Shown here: positions 53,570 to 62,725 of the stretch, in pieces
Layout: each line of letters starts with the position of its first letter
Numbering within the stretch: position 1 is the first letter of the stretch
DNA from: Fortiea sp. LEGE XX443
GTDB taxonomy: Bacteria; Cyanobacteriota; Cyanobacteriia; Cyanobacteriales; Nostocaceae
Direction: 5' to 3'
Length of the DNA: 64,000 nucleotides
Assembly (NCBI RefSeq): GCF_015206815.1
Contig: NZ_JADEXZ010000026.1
Location: 1-64,000 of the forward strand
Position numbers and translations under genes: made by a program
Notes under the pieces: generated by a model
Databases searched by the model: none
What the model was told of the DNA's origin: nothing
The model's input: only the letters and a program-made list of their open reading frames with translations

Positions 53570-54802
53570 CTATTGCTCTTGCTGTGAATCTACTGAGTCA
53601 TTTTGAGCAGGTGCTTCAATATTACAGTTATTAAAAGACAGAGGTTCTGATTTCGTTGGTACTGGTATATCAGAGGATGGCTGTTGTCCAGTTTTTACCC
53701 ATGACATACCACCTGGTATTGGTTTGCGTGCTGGTTGCAAACCTTGAAGTACATCAGTCCACTGAATGCCTTCTAGGGAGACAAATTTTGATTCTCGGAG
53801 CTTGTGCCACACTGAGCGGGACATAATTAGTGTATGTTCGATGCGTTCTGCACCAATCCGCTCTAAATATTCTTCTCGTTCTGGCTGGTAGTCTAACGAA
53901 GCCAGTCGCAAGCCTTGTTGAGGGAAGTCTTGAGCTATGCGTGCTAGTTGCGAAAGCAACTCTGGATACAGCCAAGTATAAGCAGGGTGAACAGTCAGCG
54001 TAGCCACATGGGGAGATTCTCCTTGGCGCTCAAGTTGAACTTGAAAATAGCCAATTGCGGCTTTGCGTTGAGGTTCAAACACATAGCCACTTACGACTTC
54101 AGTTTTAGTTATCCACTGCTTGACTGCATCGCTCAACGCACCAAATAAGCTGGTTTTAAAATCGCGGGTGTTACGGTCAAATACCTGGCGCACCAAAGGC
54201 GGCATAGATGCTGTATCGAGTTGATAAAGTAACTGAGCATCTGCGTTACTCACTGGTAGCAAATTAGGTAAATCTGGCTCTGCTTGCGCCAATTCCGCCA
54301 GTAATTCGGGTTTAATTTCCCAGTATGTAATTTCTGCTAAACGTTGAAATCCATTTTGTCGATAGAGTGCCAATCCCTCTATGTCATTAATATTTACTTC
54401 TAGTAACCAAGTCCGGGCTTCTACAATCGACTCAAAGCAATGACGCAACAATTGTGAGCCAATTCCTTGCTTATCTGCTGCTTGATCTAGCATCACCCGA
54501 TCAATGCGCCAGGTGCTGCGGGTGCGGTTAAACGGTGACACTTGAATCATCCCCAAAAGCATCCGTCCCTGCTCGGCTACATAGGCGCAGAAACGATATT
54601 GTAGCGGATTTGGGAACCAACTCAAAAATTTAAGTAATCCATACCAGCGACGCAGGGATTGCGTTTGACGGATGGCACAATTAACCCCCTTGGAAGTCAT
54701 CGCTGTGAATGACTCTTGAGTTAATCGCTCAATTCCATCCAGATCCCGATAGTGGACTGGCCGGATGACAACGCTGAGATTTCGAGGAAGTAATGAAGTC
54801 AT
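53570..54802 (-). CDS. GNAT-family acetyltransferase, two-domain cyanobacterial type
   Basis: The 410-residue product has an N-terminal GNAT domain (about 10-170). LGMIQVSPFNRTRSTWRIDRVMLD is followed by KQGIGSQLLRHCFESI, the acetyl-CoA loop Q/RxxGxG/A, and NDIEGLALYRQNGFQRLAEITYWE. A second, weaker GNAT-like domain (about 185-330) ends VATLTVHPAYTWLYPELLSQLARI. A proline-rich disordered tail follows. The substrate is unknown. It ends just before a composite repeat, with only a few bases between. Confidence 0.88.
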   Translation of the reverse strand: MTSLLPRNLSVVIRPVHYRDLDGIERLTQESFTAMTSKGVNCAIRQTQSLRRWYGLLKFLSWFPNPLQYRFCAYVAEQGRMLLGMIQVSPFNRTRSTWRIDRVMLDQAADKQGIGSQLLRHCFESIVEARTWLLEVNINDIEGLALYRQNGFQRLAEITYWEIKPELLAELAQAEPDLPNLLPVSNADAQLLYQLDTASMPPLVRQVFDRNTRDFKTSLFGALSDAVKQWITKTEVVSGYVFEPQRKAAIGYFQVQLERQGESPHVATLTVHPAYTWLYPELLSQLARIAQDFPQQGLRLASLDYQPEREEYLERIGAERIEHTLIMSRSVWHKLRESKFVSLEGIQWTDVLQGLQPARKPIPGGMSWVKTGQQPSSDIPVPTKSEPLSFNNCNIEAPAQNDSVDSQQEQ

Positions 54803-54934
54803 TTTGATTCAAGCCGCCATTTAGCCTTAACTAACTGATCTTGGGTGGAACTGCTGCAATAATTTTAACGGCTTTCCGTTGCTTGCTATTGCTTCAAAAG
54901 GTTGATTTTGGTGATTGGATACTTAAAAAAGCAA

Positions 54935-54988
54935 AAAAGCAGGTTTGACGAGTGCGCTATTGGCGTTAACCCAACAATACCTGCTTTT
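54935..54988. terminator. Long-looped hairpin terminator
   Basis: AAAAGCAGGT (54935-54944) pairs perfectly with ACCTGCTTTT (54979-54988). The loop of 34 bases includes a smaller stem around TTGGCGTTAACCCAA (54960-54974). It lies directly after the small gene at 55022-55228. Confidence 0.7.
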
Positions 54989-55021
54989 ATTTTATTTGAC
55001 TTTTAGTTAAAATTCCTATAC

Positions 55022-55228
55022 CTACAGACCTTGCCGAGAAATTAACTTTTCAAAGTTGGCTTGGGTTTGATGCAAGAGTTGCTGCCGACTGTCTTCCACA
55101 GTATGCTTCAGGGTTGGAATCAGATTGCGAGCTTGTAGAGTCATGTGCATCTGTAAATGGGCAACGTATTCGCTAAAATCTTCGTTTTGTACAGCTTTGC
55201 CCTTTAGTAAATGTGATTCCATTGCCAC
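55022..55228 (-). CDS. Small helical hypothetical protein, 68 aa
   Basis: The frame opens at 55276, but AAGGAG lies 6 bases before GTG 55228 (then GCAATG), so translation probably starts there or at ATG 55222. The product reads MESHLLKGKAVQNEDFSEY and continues with predicted helices (HLQMHMTLQARNLIPTLKHTVEDSRQQLLHQTQANFEKLISRQG). It is soluble and amphipathic. I recognise no family. It is followed by a clear hairpin terminator, so it has its own transcription unit. The strong ribosome binding site and terminator make it a real gene. Confidence 0.6.
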   Translation of the reverse strand: MAMESHLLKGKAVQNEDFSEYVAHLQMHMTLQARNLIPTLKHTVEDSRQQLLHQTQANFEKLISRQGL

Positions 55229-55412
55229 TGTGTTCTCCTTATAGTGCCGTTGCTTCACATCATCAAAACTTATCATGTTGCTTGGATTACCTTGTTATTT
55301 TGCAATGAAGTTTAACGGTTGTTTGCAATGAGGTTAGAGGCTAGAGGTGACAGGTAACAGAGGACAGGTTGAGATCGCGTGTCAGGGTGTCACTTCATGC
55401 TTCACAATTCAT

Positions 55413-56087
55413 TCACTCCCGCAGGACATAGCCGACACCCCGCACAGTTTGAATTAGGCGTTTTTCGTGATTGATTTCGAGTTTTAGGCGCAGGTAGCGG
55501 ACATAAACTTCGATAATGTTGGAATCGCCCATGAAGTCGTAACCCCAAACTTCTTCTAAAATGCGATCGCGTGTAATTACCTGTCGTGGATGGGAAAGTA
55601 AATAATCGAGTAAATCAAATTCTTTGGCAGTTAATTCAATTAATCTCTCGCCTCGATAGACTTCTCTAGTGCGGCGATTTAAGCTGAGGTCTTCAAATTC
55701 TAATATGTCTGCCGCGTCTGCTTCCTGATTGCGGCGTAGATGGGCGCGGACTCTGGCTAATAGTTCTTCGACGCTAAAAGGTTTAACTACATAGTCATCA
55801 GCACCAGCATCCAACCCGGCAACGCGATCGCTAACTTCATCTTTAGCAGTTAATAATATTACTGGTACTTTATCACCAGTACTCCGTAGGCGGCGGCAAA
55901 TTTCTAAACCTGATAACCCAGGTAGCATCCAATCTAAAATAACTAAATCTGGATGTAACTCCCGTGCAGCCGTAAGCGCAGTTAATCCATCGTAGGCGAC
56001 ACTGACTTGATAACCTTCGTAATTCAGTTCCAATTCGATAAATCGCGCCAGTTTGACCTCATCTTCTACTAGTAAGATGTGCGTCAT
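55413..56087 (-). CDS. OmpR/PhoB-family response regulator
   Basis: The 224-residue product has a receiver domain (about 1-120) with the acidic pair E8/D9, phosphoacceptor D52 in [10 protein letters not shown] in ILLTAKD and K in YVVKPF. A winged-helix DNA-binding domain (about 130-223) follows, with [31 protein letters not shown] and [10 protein letters not shown]. It is an orphan regulator; no kinase is adjacent. It could be related to NrrA/Rre37- or ManR-type cyanobacterial regulators, but this is not decided. It could serve the orphan kinase at 6473, although the distance makes that speculative. Confidence 0.94.
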   Translation of the reverse strand: MTHILLVEDEVKLARFIELELNYEGYQVSVAYDGLTALTAARELHPDLVILDWMLPGLSGLEICRRLRSTGDKVPVILLTAKDEVSDRVAGLDAGADDYVVKPFSVEELLARVRAHLRRNQEADAADILEFEDLSLNRRTREVYRGERLIELTAKEFDLLDYLLSHPRQVITRDRILEEVWGYDFMGDSNIIEVYVRYLRLKLEINHEKRLIQTVRGVGYVLRE

Positions 56088-56252
56088 ATTGATGATGTTA
56101 ATGATTTCAGCAAGGTAAAGCAGTAATTGACACAGACTCAGAACTCGTTAGATACATATCTAATTAATTCTAAAATAGCTTAGTATAGATTGAAGCAGAT
56201 AACAAGCATAAGTCTGTAATTACCGATAGCTGCTGTCAGAGACTTCCAAAGT

Positions 56253-56540
56253 TTAGCAATAAACATTTACATCTTCATCACATTCATCAGCAAGATAACA
56301 CAGCGCTCGAAAACGCAGACTTACTAATTGCTCGTAAAGAGGATTGAGTTTACACATCGCTGGTATGTGAAACAGTTTATGACCAAACAAAGTCACATCT
56401 CGTTCAAAAGGACATTGAGATGGTATAACTCTACACAAAAAATGAGCTAATTGGATGTTATGAATTTCTCTGCTTTCCAACCACTCACGAACTGGGTGTA
56501 AGAGGTCTTTGTGTAAATGAACTAGAGTTATGGATGCCAT
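56253..56540 (-). CDS. Mo-dependent nitrogenase C-terminal family protein, stand-alone
   Basis: The 95-residue protein corresponds to the C-terminal half of the protein at 13674-14345. Both share VREWLE, PSQCPFERDVTLFGHKLFHIP, MCKLNPLYEQLVSLRFRAL and a YLADECDEDV tail (PF06967). No TerB part is present. Several cysteines are conserved between the two copies (PSQCPFER, CKxNPLYE and the C in the acidic tail), which suggests a metal- or redox-related role. The function is unknown. It is transcribed alone on the minus strand, divergent from the methyltransferase gene. Confidence 0.88.
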   Translation of the reverse strand: MASITLVHLHKDLLHPVREWLESREIHNIQLAHFLCRVIPSQCPFERDVTLFGHKLFHIPAMCKLNPLYEQLVSLRFRALCYLADECDEDVNVYC

Positions 56541-56749
56541 AGTTTTTCACCTAAATAATTTTGGGTTTGCTTTTCTGACTTGATGCAGCGATCGCTCGTG
56601 GCTGCTACAGTCATAGATAATATTTTCTCTGTAGGAACATATTTAAATACAAATTCTAGTTTCTAGATTTCGGAATCATTCCTTTGGTTTCCACACTTAC
56701 CGTACTGCACGCTAGGCTAGATATCGCCGCTGTGCAAGTGGGAACACAA

Positions 56750-57370
56750 ATGACTGATAACTTTTTCGCTAACAAAAAGCGCCTCTTTAACAACTGGGCA
56801 TCAAGCTACGATTGGATTTTTCCTTCCGTATTTTATCGAGCTATCCATCAACGGTTATTAGAGTACGTTGATTTACCAGAGCGAGTCAACGTACTAGATT
56901 TAGGTTGTGGTACTGGACGTTTGCTAGAACGCCTAGCAACGAAATTTCCTCATCTGCGTGGTACAGGTTTAGATTTATCGCCAAATATGTTGCGTGTGGC
57001 TAGATTGAGTAACCATCACCATCCACGTTTAATTTATATTGAGGGCAAAGCAGAGTCTCTACCCTTTGGCGAAGCTCAGTTTGATGCTGTTTTCAGCACT
57101 ATCAGCTTTTTACATTATTTAGAACCTCAACAAGTGCTGAGTGAAGTAGCGCGGGTGCTTACTCCTGGGGGATGCTTTTATCTAGTCGATTTTACCTTTA
57201 ATAAAGAGACAGAATCTGAAAAACTACCAATTTCTCCACTGGGTATCAGGTTTTACAGCCCCAAACAACGGGAAATGTTAGGTTCCTCATCTGGTCTTTT
57301 GTGTGTAAGTCATCATTATTTATTAGGGCCTGTCTTGCTCACAATTTTTACTAAACCAACCTTGCTTTAA
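56750..57370 (+). CDS. Class I SAM-dependent methyltransferase
   Basis: The frame extends upstream to 56684 through a non-ATG codon, but the ATG at 56750 (MTDNFFANKKRLFNNWASSYDW) fits the family start and gives 206 residues. Motif I is VNVLDLGCGTGRLLE, followed by GTGLDLSPNMLRVA and FDAVFSTISFLHYLEP. It resembles UbiE/Methyltransf_11 enzymes, and the N-terminal FNNWASSYDWIFPSVFYRA is typical of demethylmenaquinone-methylase-like members. The substrate is not known. It converges on the metallophosphoesterase gene. Confidence 0.9.
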   Translation: MTDNFFANKKRLFNNWASSYDWIFPSVFYRAIHQRLLEYVDLPERVNVLDLGCGTGRLLERLATKFPHLRGTGLDLSPNMLRVARLSNHHHPRLIYIEGKAESLPFGEAQFDAVFSTISFLHYLEPQQVLSEVARVLTPGGCFYLVDFTFNKETESEKLPISPLGIRFYSPKQREMLGSSSGLLCVSHHYLLGPVLLTIFTKPTLL

Positions 57371-57410
57371 CAGCATCTTCGGCTTTTAATTGGATAGTCA
57401 AACTCCCCAT

Positions 57411-58982
57411 TCACAACATAAATGGTTCTAACTCTTGTTTATACCACTTTTGTTCTACCCGTTCTGCTACTAAAGGTCTGACAATAAATTTAGGCGGACG
57501 ACCATCCAAGACATCAACTCGTACACAAGAATAAGGTAAGCGTGTTTGATAACCGTAACCGTGCCTGCCGATGTATAGCAGAGAATCTGCAACATTGCGA
57601 GTCGGACTGTCGGGAAGTTCGGTGAAAGTCTCCATCAATTCCGTTCCTTCTTGGCGCTGACGGCGAGGACGGCGGCCACTGCCACCAGAGATAATACAAG
57701 GGATATGAGAATCAGCATATCCTGTATCTACTGTGCGGAGATATTCTAAACAGTGGGCGTGGCCGTTGAAAATTAAATCAATGATGGGACGGTTTTGTGT
57801 CAGAGAACCAAGATTTTCCTTTACCTGTTGCAATACCCAACGTAGGCGATGACGCACCGCCAAAGTTTGTGCTTGACTCCACTTTGTTGCTTCGGTGACG
57901 TAGGGGGGATGGTGAAAAAAGAGGATTCGTCCGCGGACTTCTGAAGTATGCCAAGATTCAATTAATCTGTCGCGTAACCATTCTAGTTGTTCAAAATCAA
58001 TTGTTAGCGATTGGTGGGATGCCAATTGTTTCTCAATGTCGATTTTGACTTCGTTAATTTGGTCTAATTTGGCACTGAGATCATCAAGTTGTTCCGCATC
58101 AGCAGGGTTGTCAAGATTTAGGCGATCGCTTATTGCCAAAATTTGTTCTTCTTCTTTGTCTATCTCCTGGCGGCGCTTTTGCAATTCTTGACGGTAAATT
58201 TCTCCGGCTTGGGTTGTCGGTAAAGGCGATGGCGTATTAAAAGTATTGGAATCTAGAGCGAAAAAATCTATACCACCATACCGAAAAGTGTAATAGCGAT
58301 TGGGTATACGGGTAAATTCTCCTGGTACGTAACGCAAACAACGGCCTGCATCAGTTTTCCCGGTGTAATGTTGATCTAAATGACGATGTAACTCTTCTGG
58401 GGAACTCATCCCTACGAGATAATCCAGAAAGGCTTTTGCATAGGCATCTCCTTGATTAGAACCATGCCAGCCAATTTCAAAGTCCTTATAACGCAGCATC
58501 CGCCGTAGCCGCAATGTACTACCTGTTAACCAGCGATAGGCAAAAGGCACATCGTAATAATCATGATTGCCAAGAACGGGTAGAAACGGTAAGTTAAAAA
58601 TCATGCGATCGTAAGTAATATTCTTGGGGTTCTCGCCACCCACTAAAAACTCACGGTAAGGTTCAATAAAATTTGTTGGGTAATACTCTTGGGAACCCAC
58701 TACATAAATAACATCACCAGTATGCAGCACAAATCGGCAATCATCCTTGTGAGCCAGCATTAATTCAGCTACTTCTCTCTGGGGATGATGTCCGTAATGA
58801 GATTTTGTACCACTATCACCAATAACCAAAAATGAAAATTCTGGAGTTTCATCCCTACCATCATCGATGACCATGCTGGTTTGATCGATGCTTCGCTGCA
58901 TAATATCGGGATGTCTCCACCGTACCCGTTCCTTCATTTTTTGAATTTTCACAGGAATTGGTGGTTCAGAAATCAATCTCAT
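57411..58982 (-). CDS. Calcineurin-like metallophosphoesterase with coiled-coil insertion
   Basis: The 523-residue protein has the metal ligands of calcineurin-type phosphoesterases: GDSGT (55-59), HTGDVIY (87-93), LGNHDYY (137-143), FFHHPPY (about 355-361) and NGHAHCLEY (about 408-416). Between the third and fourth motifs lies a Glu/Lys/Gln-rich coiled coil of roughly 60 residues (about 265-325: QKRRQEIDKEEEQIL). No signal peptide is evident, so it is probably cytoplasmic. The family includes acid phosphatases and purple-like enzymes. Substrate is unknown. Confidence 0.88.
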   Translation of the reverse strand: MRLISEPPIPVKIQKMKERVRWRHPDIMQRSIDQTSMVIDDGRDETPEFSFLVIGDSGTKSHYGHHPQREVAELMLAHKDDCRFVLHTGDVIYVVGSQEYYPTNFIEPYREFLVGGENPKNITYDRMIFNLPFLPVLGNHDYYDVPFAYRWLTGSTLRLRRMLRYKDFEIGWHGSNQGDAYAKAFLDYLVGMSSPEELHRHLDQHYTGKTDAGRCLRYVPGEFTRIPNRYYTFRYGGIDFFALDSNTFNTPSPLPTTQAGEIYRQELQKRRQEIDKEEEQILAISDRLNLDNPADAEQLDDLSAKLDQINEVKIDIEKQLASHQSLTIDFEQLEWLRDRLIESWHTSEVRGRILFFHHPPYVTEATKWSQAQTLAVRHRLRWVLQQVKENLGSLTQNRPIIDLIFNGHAHCLEYLRTVDTGYADSHIPCIISGGSGRRPRRQRQEGTELMETFTELPDSPTRNVADSLLYIGRHGYGYQTRLPYSCVRVDVLDGRPPKFIVRPLVAERVEQKWYKQELEPFML

Positions 58983-59030
58983 ACTCTCACAATGCCTTCC
59001 TACCGCATCCCAATTGTAGCGAGTTTAGTA

Positions 59031-59618
59031 TTACTCACCACTATCAAATTTATGGTTAGTAAGCATTACCTTAATTGTCATCTTTCCCGTAGATTCAAAC
59101 TGAATCTTCTCTACATACAAAATTTCATCAGGTTCTTGGGGAGGAATAGGATTTTCTTTTGTTTCATTCACAATTTTTGTTATGTCTACACTAGCTTGTC
59201 CTTTTTTGGCATCAAGTAATACAAACGCATCTAATGGAATACCTGACAAGGTTATTTTTGAGCCTCGCATGACTGGAGGTGGTGGTGAGCATTTCTGCTC
59301 TTTACAGAAATTTGTAATATATGGTCTAAAAGTTATTTGCTGAATCTGGTTAATTGGCAGTGAACGAGAATCGCTATTACGAGAAATCTCTATTGTTTGT
59401 TTTCTTGAATCAAATACTGTTAGTGTTCCCGTATAAGAAATTCTATTTTTTAGAACTACATCCACATACTGAAACAAGACTAAATTAATTATATTTTTAG
59501 TTGCTACGGTTGAAGTTTGAGCTATTTCAATAATAGGTGTTAATGCCTTAGCATTTTCTAGTGTTCCTGCTAAAGCAATTAGTAATACCAAGCTTAGTGC
59601 AGTAGTTCCAATCTTCAT
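59031..59618 (-). CDS. Hypothetical secreted protein, 195 aa
   Basis: The product has a signal peptide (about 1-24: MKIGTTALSLVLLIALAGTLENAKA). The mature region consists mostly of predicted beta-strands (VVLKNRISYTGTLTVFDSRKQTIEISRN, IQQITFRP) and has two Cys in FCKEQKCSPPPP. The first half (KNRISYTGTLTVFD...LPINQI) has the look of a small SH3/Sm-like barrel, but I cannot assign a family. The C-terminal residues overlap nothing. It is downstream of the metallophosphoesterase gene direction-wise and divergent from the membrane protein at 59925. Confidence 0.6.
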   Translation of the reverse strand: MKIGTTALSLVLLIALAGTLENAKALTPIIEIAQTSTVATKNIINLVLFQYVDVVLKNRISYTGTLTVFDSRKQTIEISRNSDSRSLPINQIQQITFRPYITNFCKEQKCSPPPPVMRGSKITLSGIPLDAFVLLDAKKGQASVDITKIVNETKENPIPPQEPDEILYVEKIQFESTGKMTIKVMLTNHKFDSGE

Positions 59619-59924
59619 ATTTGCAAATAAACCTCGATCAATATTGTGTAATTATTACTAGGAAGCTGAAAATCATCCTTGCTTAGATCCCCGACTTCTT
59701 AAAGAAGTCGGGGATCTTTGTGTTCATGAATACTTTAGGATTGCTATATTCTTTAAACGTGCAAGTTCTGATTCCCTTACCAAAGATTGTAGTTTAAATA
59801 AATGAAACCGTTTGTAATTTGAACAAACAACTTATTTATAATTTTTTTGTTCATATATAACAGAATTAACCCGAAATTTTTGTAAATTTGTTAATACTAA
59901 AGCTCAGGGCATTTATTACTAGCC
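59619..59924. other. Divergent promoter region with palindrome copy 3
   Basis: AGATCCCCGACTTCTT (59685-59700) and its exact complement (59702-59717) flank one A. The flanks GCTT and TTTGTGTTCATGAATAC match those of the 19345 copy. The remainder is AT-rich and should hold the promoters of the two divergent genes. Confidence 0.75.
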
Positions 59925-60749
59925 ATGTCCTCAAATCCTAAAAATTCAGGCAGCACTAATTTTCTTGGTAGTTTTATTAGTATGCTCAGTGTGTTTGGCA
60001 TTTTTCTTTACTTTCTTGGTTGGATATATCGCTGGGCTTACTTTGGATTTTTTCAATTACAAATAACTTCTTTAACATTCCCAATAGAATCATTTTTTAT
60101 AGTACCTATTCAGGCAATTTTGGGCGATTTTTGGATATTTATACGAGCTAGTTTAGTTTTATTAATTACTATTGCATTAATTCAATTTACTATCTGGTTA
60201 ATTAGTTGTGTCAGAGCAAAATTTGTACGAAAATTACACAAAAAAACACGCAATTTTTTCCTGTTGAAATTCTTGCGTTCTTTTGTAAAATTTTTATCTC
60301 TGCCTTTATCTCATGAAATTATTGCTGTTGCGTGGATTTTAGCTGCATTATTTTGGTTGGGGCGCTGGCAAGGTGAAGCTGATGCTTACCGTGATGCAGT
60401 TAACATAACTTCTACAAGACCGATCGCTACCTTAGTTAGCCCTAACGATAAAATGGCTTTGGGGCGTAACCTAGATGATTTATTGATTAATCCGCCTTTG
60501 AAAGGTTTCCGCATTATCGGAGATGTAGAGCAGTTTAGGCAGATTTTCGGACGAGAAGTAAACGATACAACAAATCTCAAAGAACCACTACTTTGGCGTT
60601 TACTGATAGAAAATGACAGCTGGGTTTACCTTTTCCCAGGAATGCCACGAGAGGCAAAACTAAATCAACGCCCTCCGGTGTTGGCAGTTAACAAGAGTGA
60701 TGGTCAAATTCAGTTGCTGATTCTCAGCCACCCTAAAATTTTACCTTAA
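59925..60749 (+). CDS. Hypothetical membrane protein, 274 aa
   Basis: Three or four membrane segments are visible (about 15-40, 65-98, and 122-147 with HEIIAVAWILAALFWLGRW). A soluble C-terminal domain (about 150-274) follows, containing PIATLVSPNDKMALGRNLDD, FRIIGDVEQFRQIFGREV and WVYLFPGMPREAKLNQRPP. The C-terminal domain may be a sensor or substrate-binding part on one side of the membrane. Similar proteins without known function occur in cyanobacteria. No family name can be given. It stands alone between two intergenic regions rich in repeats. Confidence 0.65.
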   Translation: MSSNPKNSGSTNFLGSFISMLSVFGIFLYFLGWIYRWAYFGFFQLQITSLTFPIESFFIVPIQAILGDFWIFIRASLVLLITIALIQFTIWLISCVRAKFVRKLHKKTRNFFLLKFLRSFVKFLSLPLSHEIIAVAWILAALFWLGRWQGEADAYRDAVNITSTRPIATLVSPNDKMALGRNLDDLLINPPLKGFRIIGDVEQFRQIFGREVNDTTNLKEPLLWRLLIENDSWVYLFPGMPREAKLNQRPPVLAVNKSDGQIQLLILSHPKILP

Positions 60750-61387
60750 ATCTTCGCAGCGCTATTTCTCTACAGAAGTAAGTAGTCGAACACAATTAAA
60801 TTCATGGGTGGAGATAGGGGACAGGTTACAGTCAATAATTTTGTCAAGGAAATAAACCCAACTGTTTAACTTAAATTTTTGTTAAGTTAACTATCTTACT
60901 TATTTGTTACTAATCTTGAGAATAAAAATATATACAAGCAAGTGGCAACTGGATTATAGTAGCGTTACGGAAGAATCAACCACCACAGATGGATAAGTAA
61001 CACTGAGTAACTTAAAAACTGTAGTTTATTGATGAGATAGTTTATTAGAGGCAGGGGGCAGAGGGAAAGGTAAAAACCTTGCCCCTTGTGGGCAAAAGCC
61101 CCCTTGCTCCTTTTCTCCCTTGGTTGTTCGCGTAGCGTCCCGTAGGGAAGCCCCACCCCTTGTGGGTGGTTTTTCTCCCCTGCTCCCTGCTCCCTGCTCC
61201 CCTGCTTTTTTCACTTATAGGCTTTTGCAGCAGAGGGACACTGAATTAACTTACCCAAGCAACCCCAGCATTTCACGGATCACACTGGTATTGTAAAAAA
61301 ACAAGATAAAATTTTGCATACATCTGCGAAATTTAACTTATCTATGTTGTATGAACATACAGTAAAGCCCAAGTGAAGGGATTGACT
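60750..61387. other. Repeat-rich intergenic region
   Basis: No gene is supported. Positions 60780-60844 are the plus-strand copy of the 65-bp repeat at 36395-36459. About 61040-61205 carries short repeats: a TTGCCCCTTGTGGGCAA hairpin (61079-61095), GTTCGCGTAGCGTCCCGTAG (about 61126-61145), and CTCCCTG heptamers (about 61181-61203). Open frames here merely translate these repeats. Confidence 0.6.
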
Positions 61388-62356
61388 ATGAAACTGTTTT
61401 TCCTAACAAGATGTGTGTGTGTAACCTTAATACTTGGTTCTCTCTTACCTGTTAGCTCGAATCAAGTAGTAGCAGCGCCTTCCTACTTAGCTCAATCTCA
61501 GTCTAACTACAACCAGTACATGCAGTTGGGTTATGGTGCAACCCGTCAGCGGAATTATTCAGCCGCTTTGAAATATTTTAAACAAGCACTTCAGGAAAGA
61601 CCGCGCGATCGCTATGCTACCGCAGCTGTGAGAAATATCGAACTTTATATATCGCGCGATCGCCGCAATGGTAGTGAACGTAAAACCTACGTAACCTACA
61701 TCCCCAGCAACTTGGGTAAACCCATGCGGCAGATACAAGGGGCAACTCGTGGGCCGGCAAATCGTCCCAGCGAAACTGGTGCTGCTTGTATTCAAGGTAA
61801 TAAAAGTTTAAAAGCGCTTATACCAGCCTTTGATTTGCCAAGAACAACAAGAACAACTGCGGCTAATCCAACATTTTTCTTCTATGTACCGCAAACATCT
61901 GCACCAGTCATGGAATTGGTTTTGTCAGATGAGCAAGACAATATAGTGTACGAAGTTACCTTGCCAACACCAAATAAAGCTGGTATTGTCAGCCTGAACA
62001 TGCCAGTAAAACCAACTGTGCCAAGTTTAAAAGTTGACAAAACTTATAAATGGTACTTTTCTCTAATTTGCGATCGCCGCGAGCGGCAGCTAGACTTTGT
62101 AGTTTTTGGCTCAATTGAACGGATCGCCCCTGATGCAACACTCAAGACGGCGTTAGAGAAAGTAAAACCGGAAGAAAAGGCTGCAATTTACGCATTGTCT
62201 GGGTTTTGGCAAGATTCTTTAGCGATTCTGAGTGAATTGCGTAAATCTAGCCCTAACGATATGACGATTAAAAATGATTGGGAAGATTTATTACGCTCTG
62301 GAGGATTAGAAGAAATCACTCAAGAACCTCTCGTTCCTTGCTGCACAATACAGTAA
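61388..62356 (+). CDS. TPR + DUF928 secreted protein
   Basis: The frame opens at GTG 61373 but AAGGG lies 7 bases before ATG 61388 (MKLFFLTRCVCVTLILGSLL), so 322 residues are likely. The N-terminal signal ends near VVAAPSYLAQ. One or two TPR-like helices (about 34-75, YNQYMQLGYGATRQRNYSAALKYFKQAL) precede a DUF928 domain (about 115-300). That domain contains LKALIPAFDLPRTTRTTAANPTFFFYVP, YEVTLPTPNKAGIVSLNMP and YKWYFSLICDRRERQLDFVV. The C-terminus is LVPCCTIQ. DUF928 is specific to cyanobacteria, periplasmic and of unknown function. Confidence 0.88.
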   Translation: MKLFFLTRCVCVTLILGSLLPVSSNQVVAAPSYLAQSQSNYNQYMQLGYGATRQRNYSAALKYFKQALQERPRDRYATAAVRNIELYISRDRRNGSERKTYVTYIPSNLGKPMRQIQGATRGPANRPSETGAACIQGNKSLKALIPAFDLPRTTRTTAANPTFFFYVPQTSAPVMELVLSDEQDNIVYEVTLPTPNKAGIVSLNMPVKPTVPSLKVDKTYKWYFSLICDRRERQLDFVVFGSIERIAPDATLKTALEKVKPEEKAAIYALSGFWQDSLAILSELRKSSPNDMTIKNDWEDLLRSGGLEEITQEPLVPCCTIQ

Positions 62357-62725
62357 ATCAATCCTGGTAAATCTGGGATCAGTATTTATGCTAATAAACT
62401 TTACCGTAGCGACAAGATGAATAAGAAAGACTTTTAATTTACTTCATGAAAAACTTTATAACATTATACGTACGTGTAATGGGAGTAATAATAGTAAACT
62501 AAATTCATCTCCACCAAACCAAATGTAATCCATTTGCATGATCCACAAGCAATCAAATATCAAGTTGCTTGTGCAGCTAGATTTCCTCGTATCTCAGACA
62601 AGCTTTTCACCAGTTAGTACACAAAACAGGAGTGGCTGAGAGCTTTTCTATGAACTTTTACTGAGTCCAGAGAATTTTATCCACTATTACTTAGTACATC
62701 TCTAACGTTATAGCAACTGCAAACA
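62357..62725. other. Intergenic region
   Basis: No gene is found in 369 bases. ATACGTACGTGTAATG around 62466-62481 and direct repeats of TTGCTTGTG type occur. The promoter of the Fe-S membrane protein should lie toward the right end. Confidence 0.35.

Noticed and set aside
56684-56749. Upstream non-ATG start for the methyltransferase gene
   Set aside because: The extra 22 residues lack family similarity, and ATG 56750 begins the conserved region.
61026-61214. Frames translating GC-rich repeats (GEQGAGSRGEK...)
   Set aside because: They arise from CTCCCTG and GTTCGCGTAGCG repeats.
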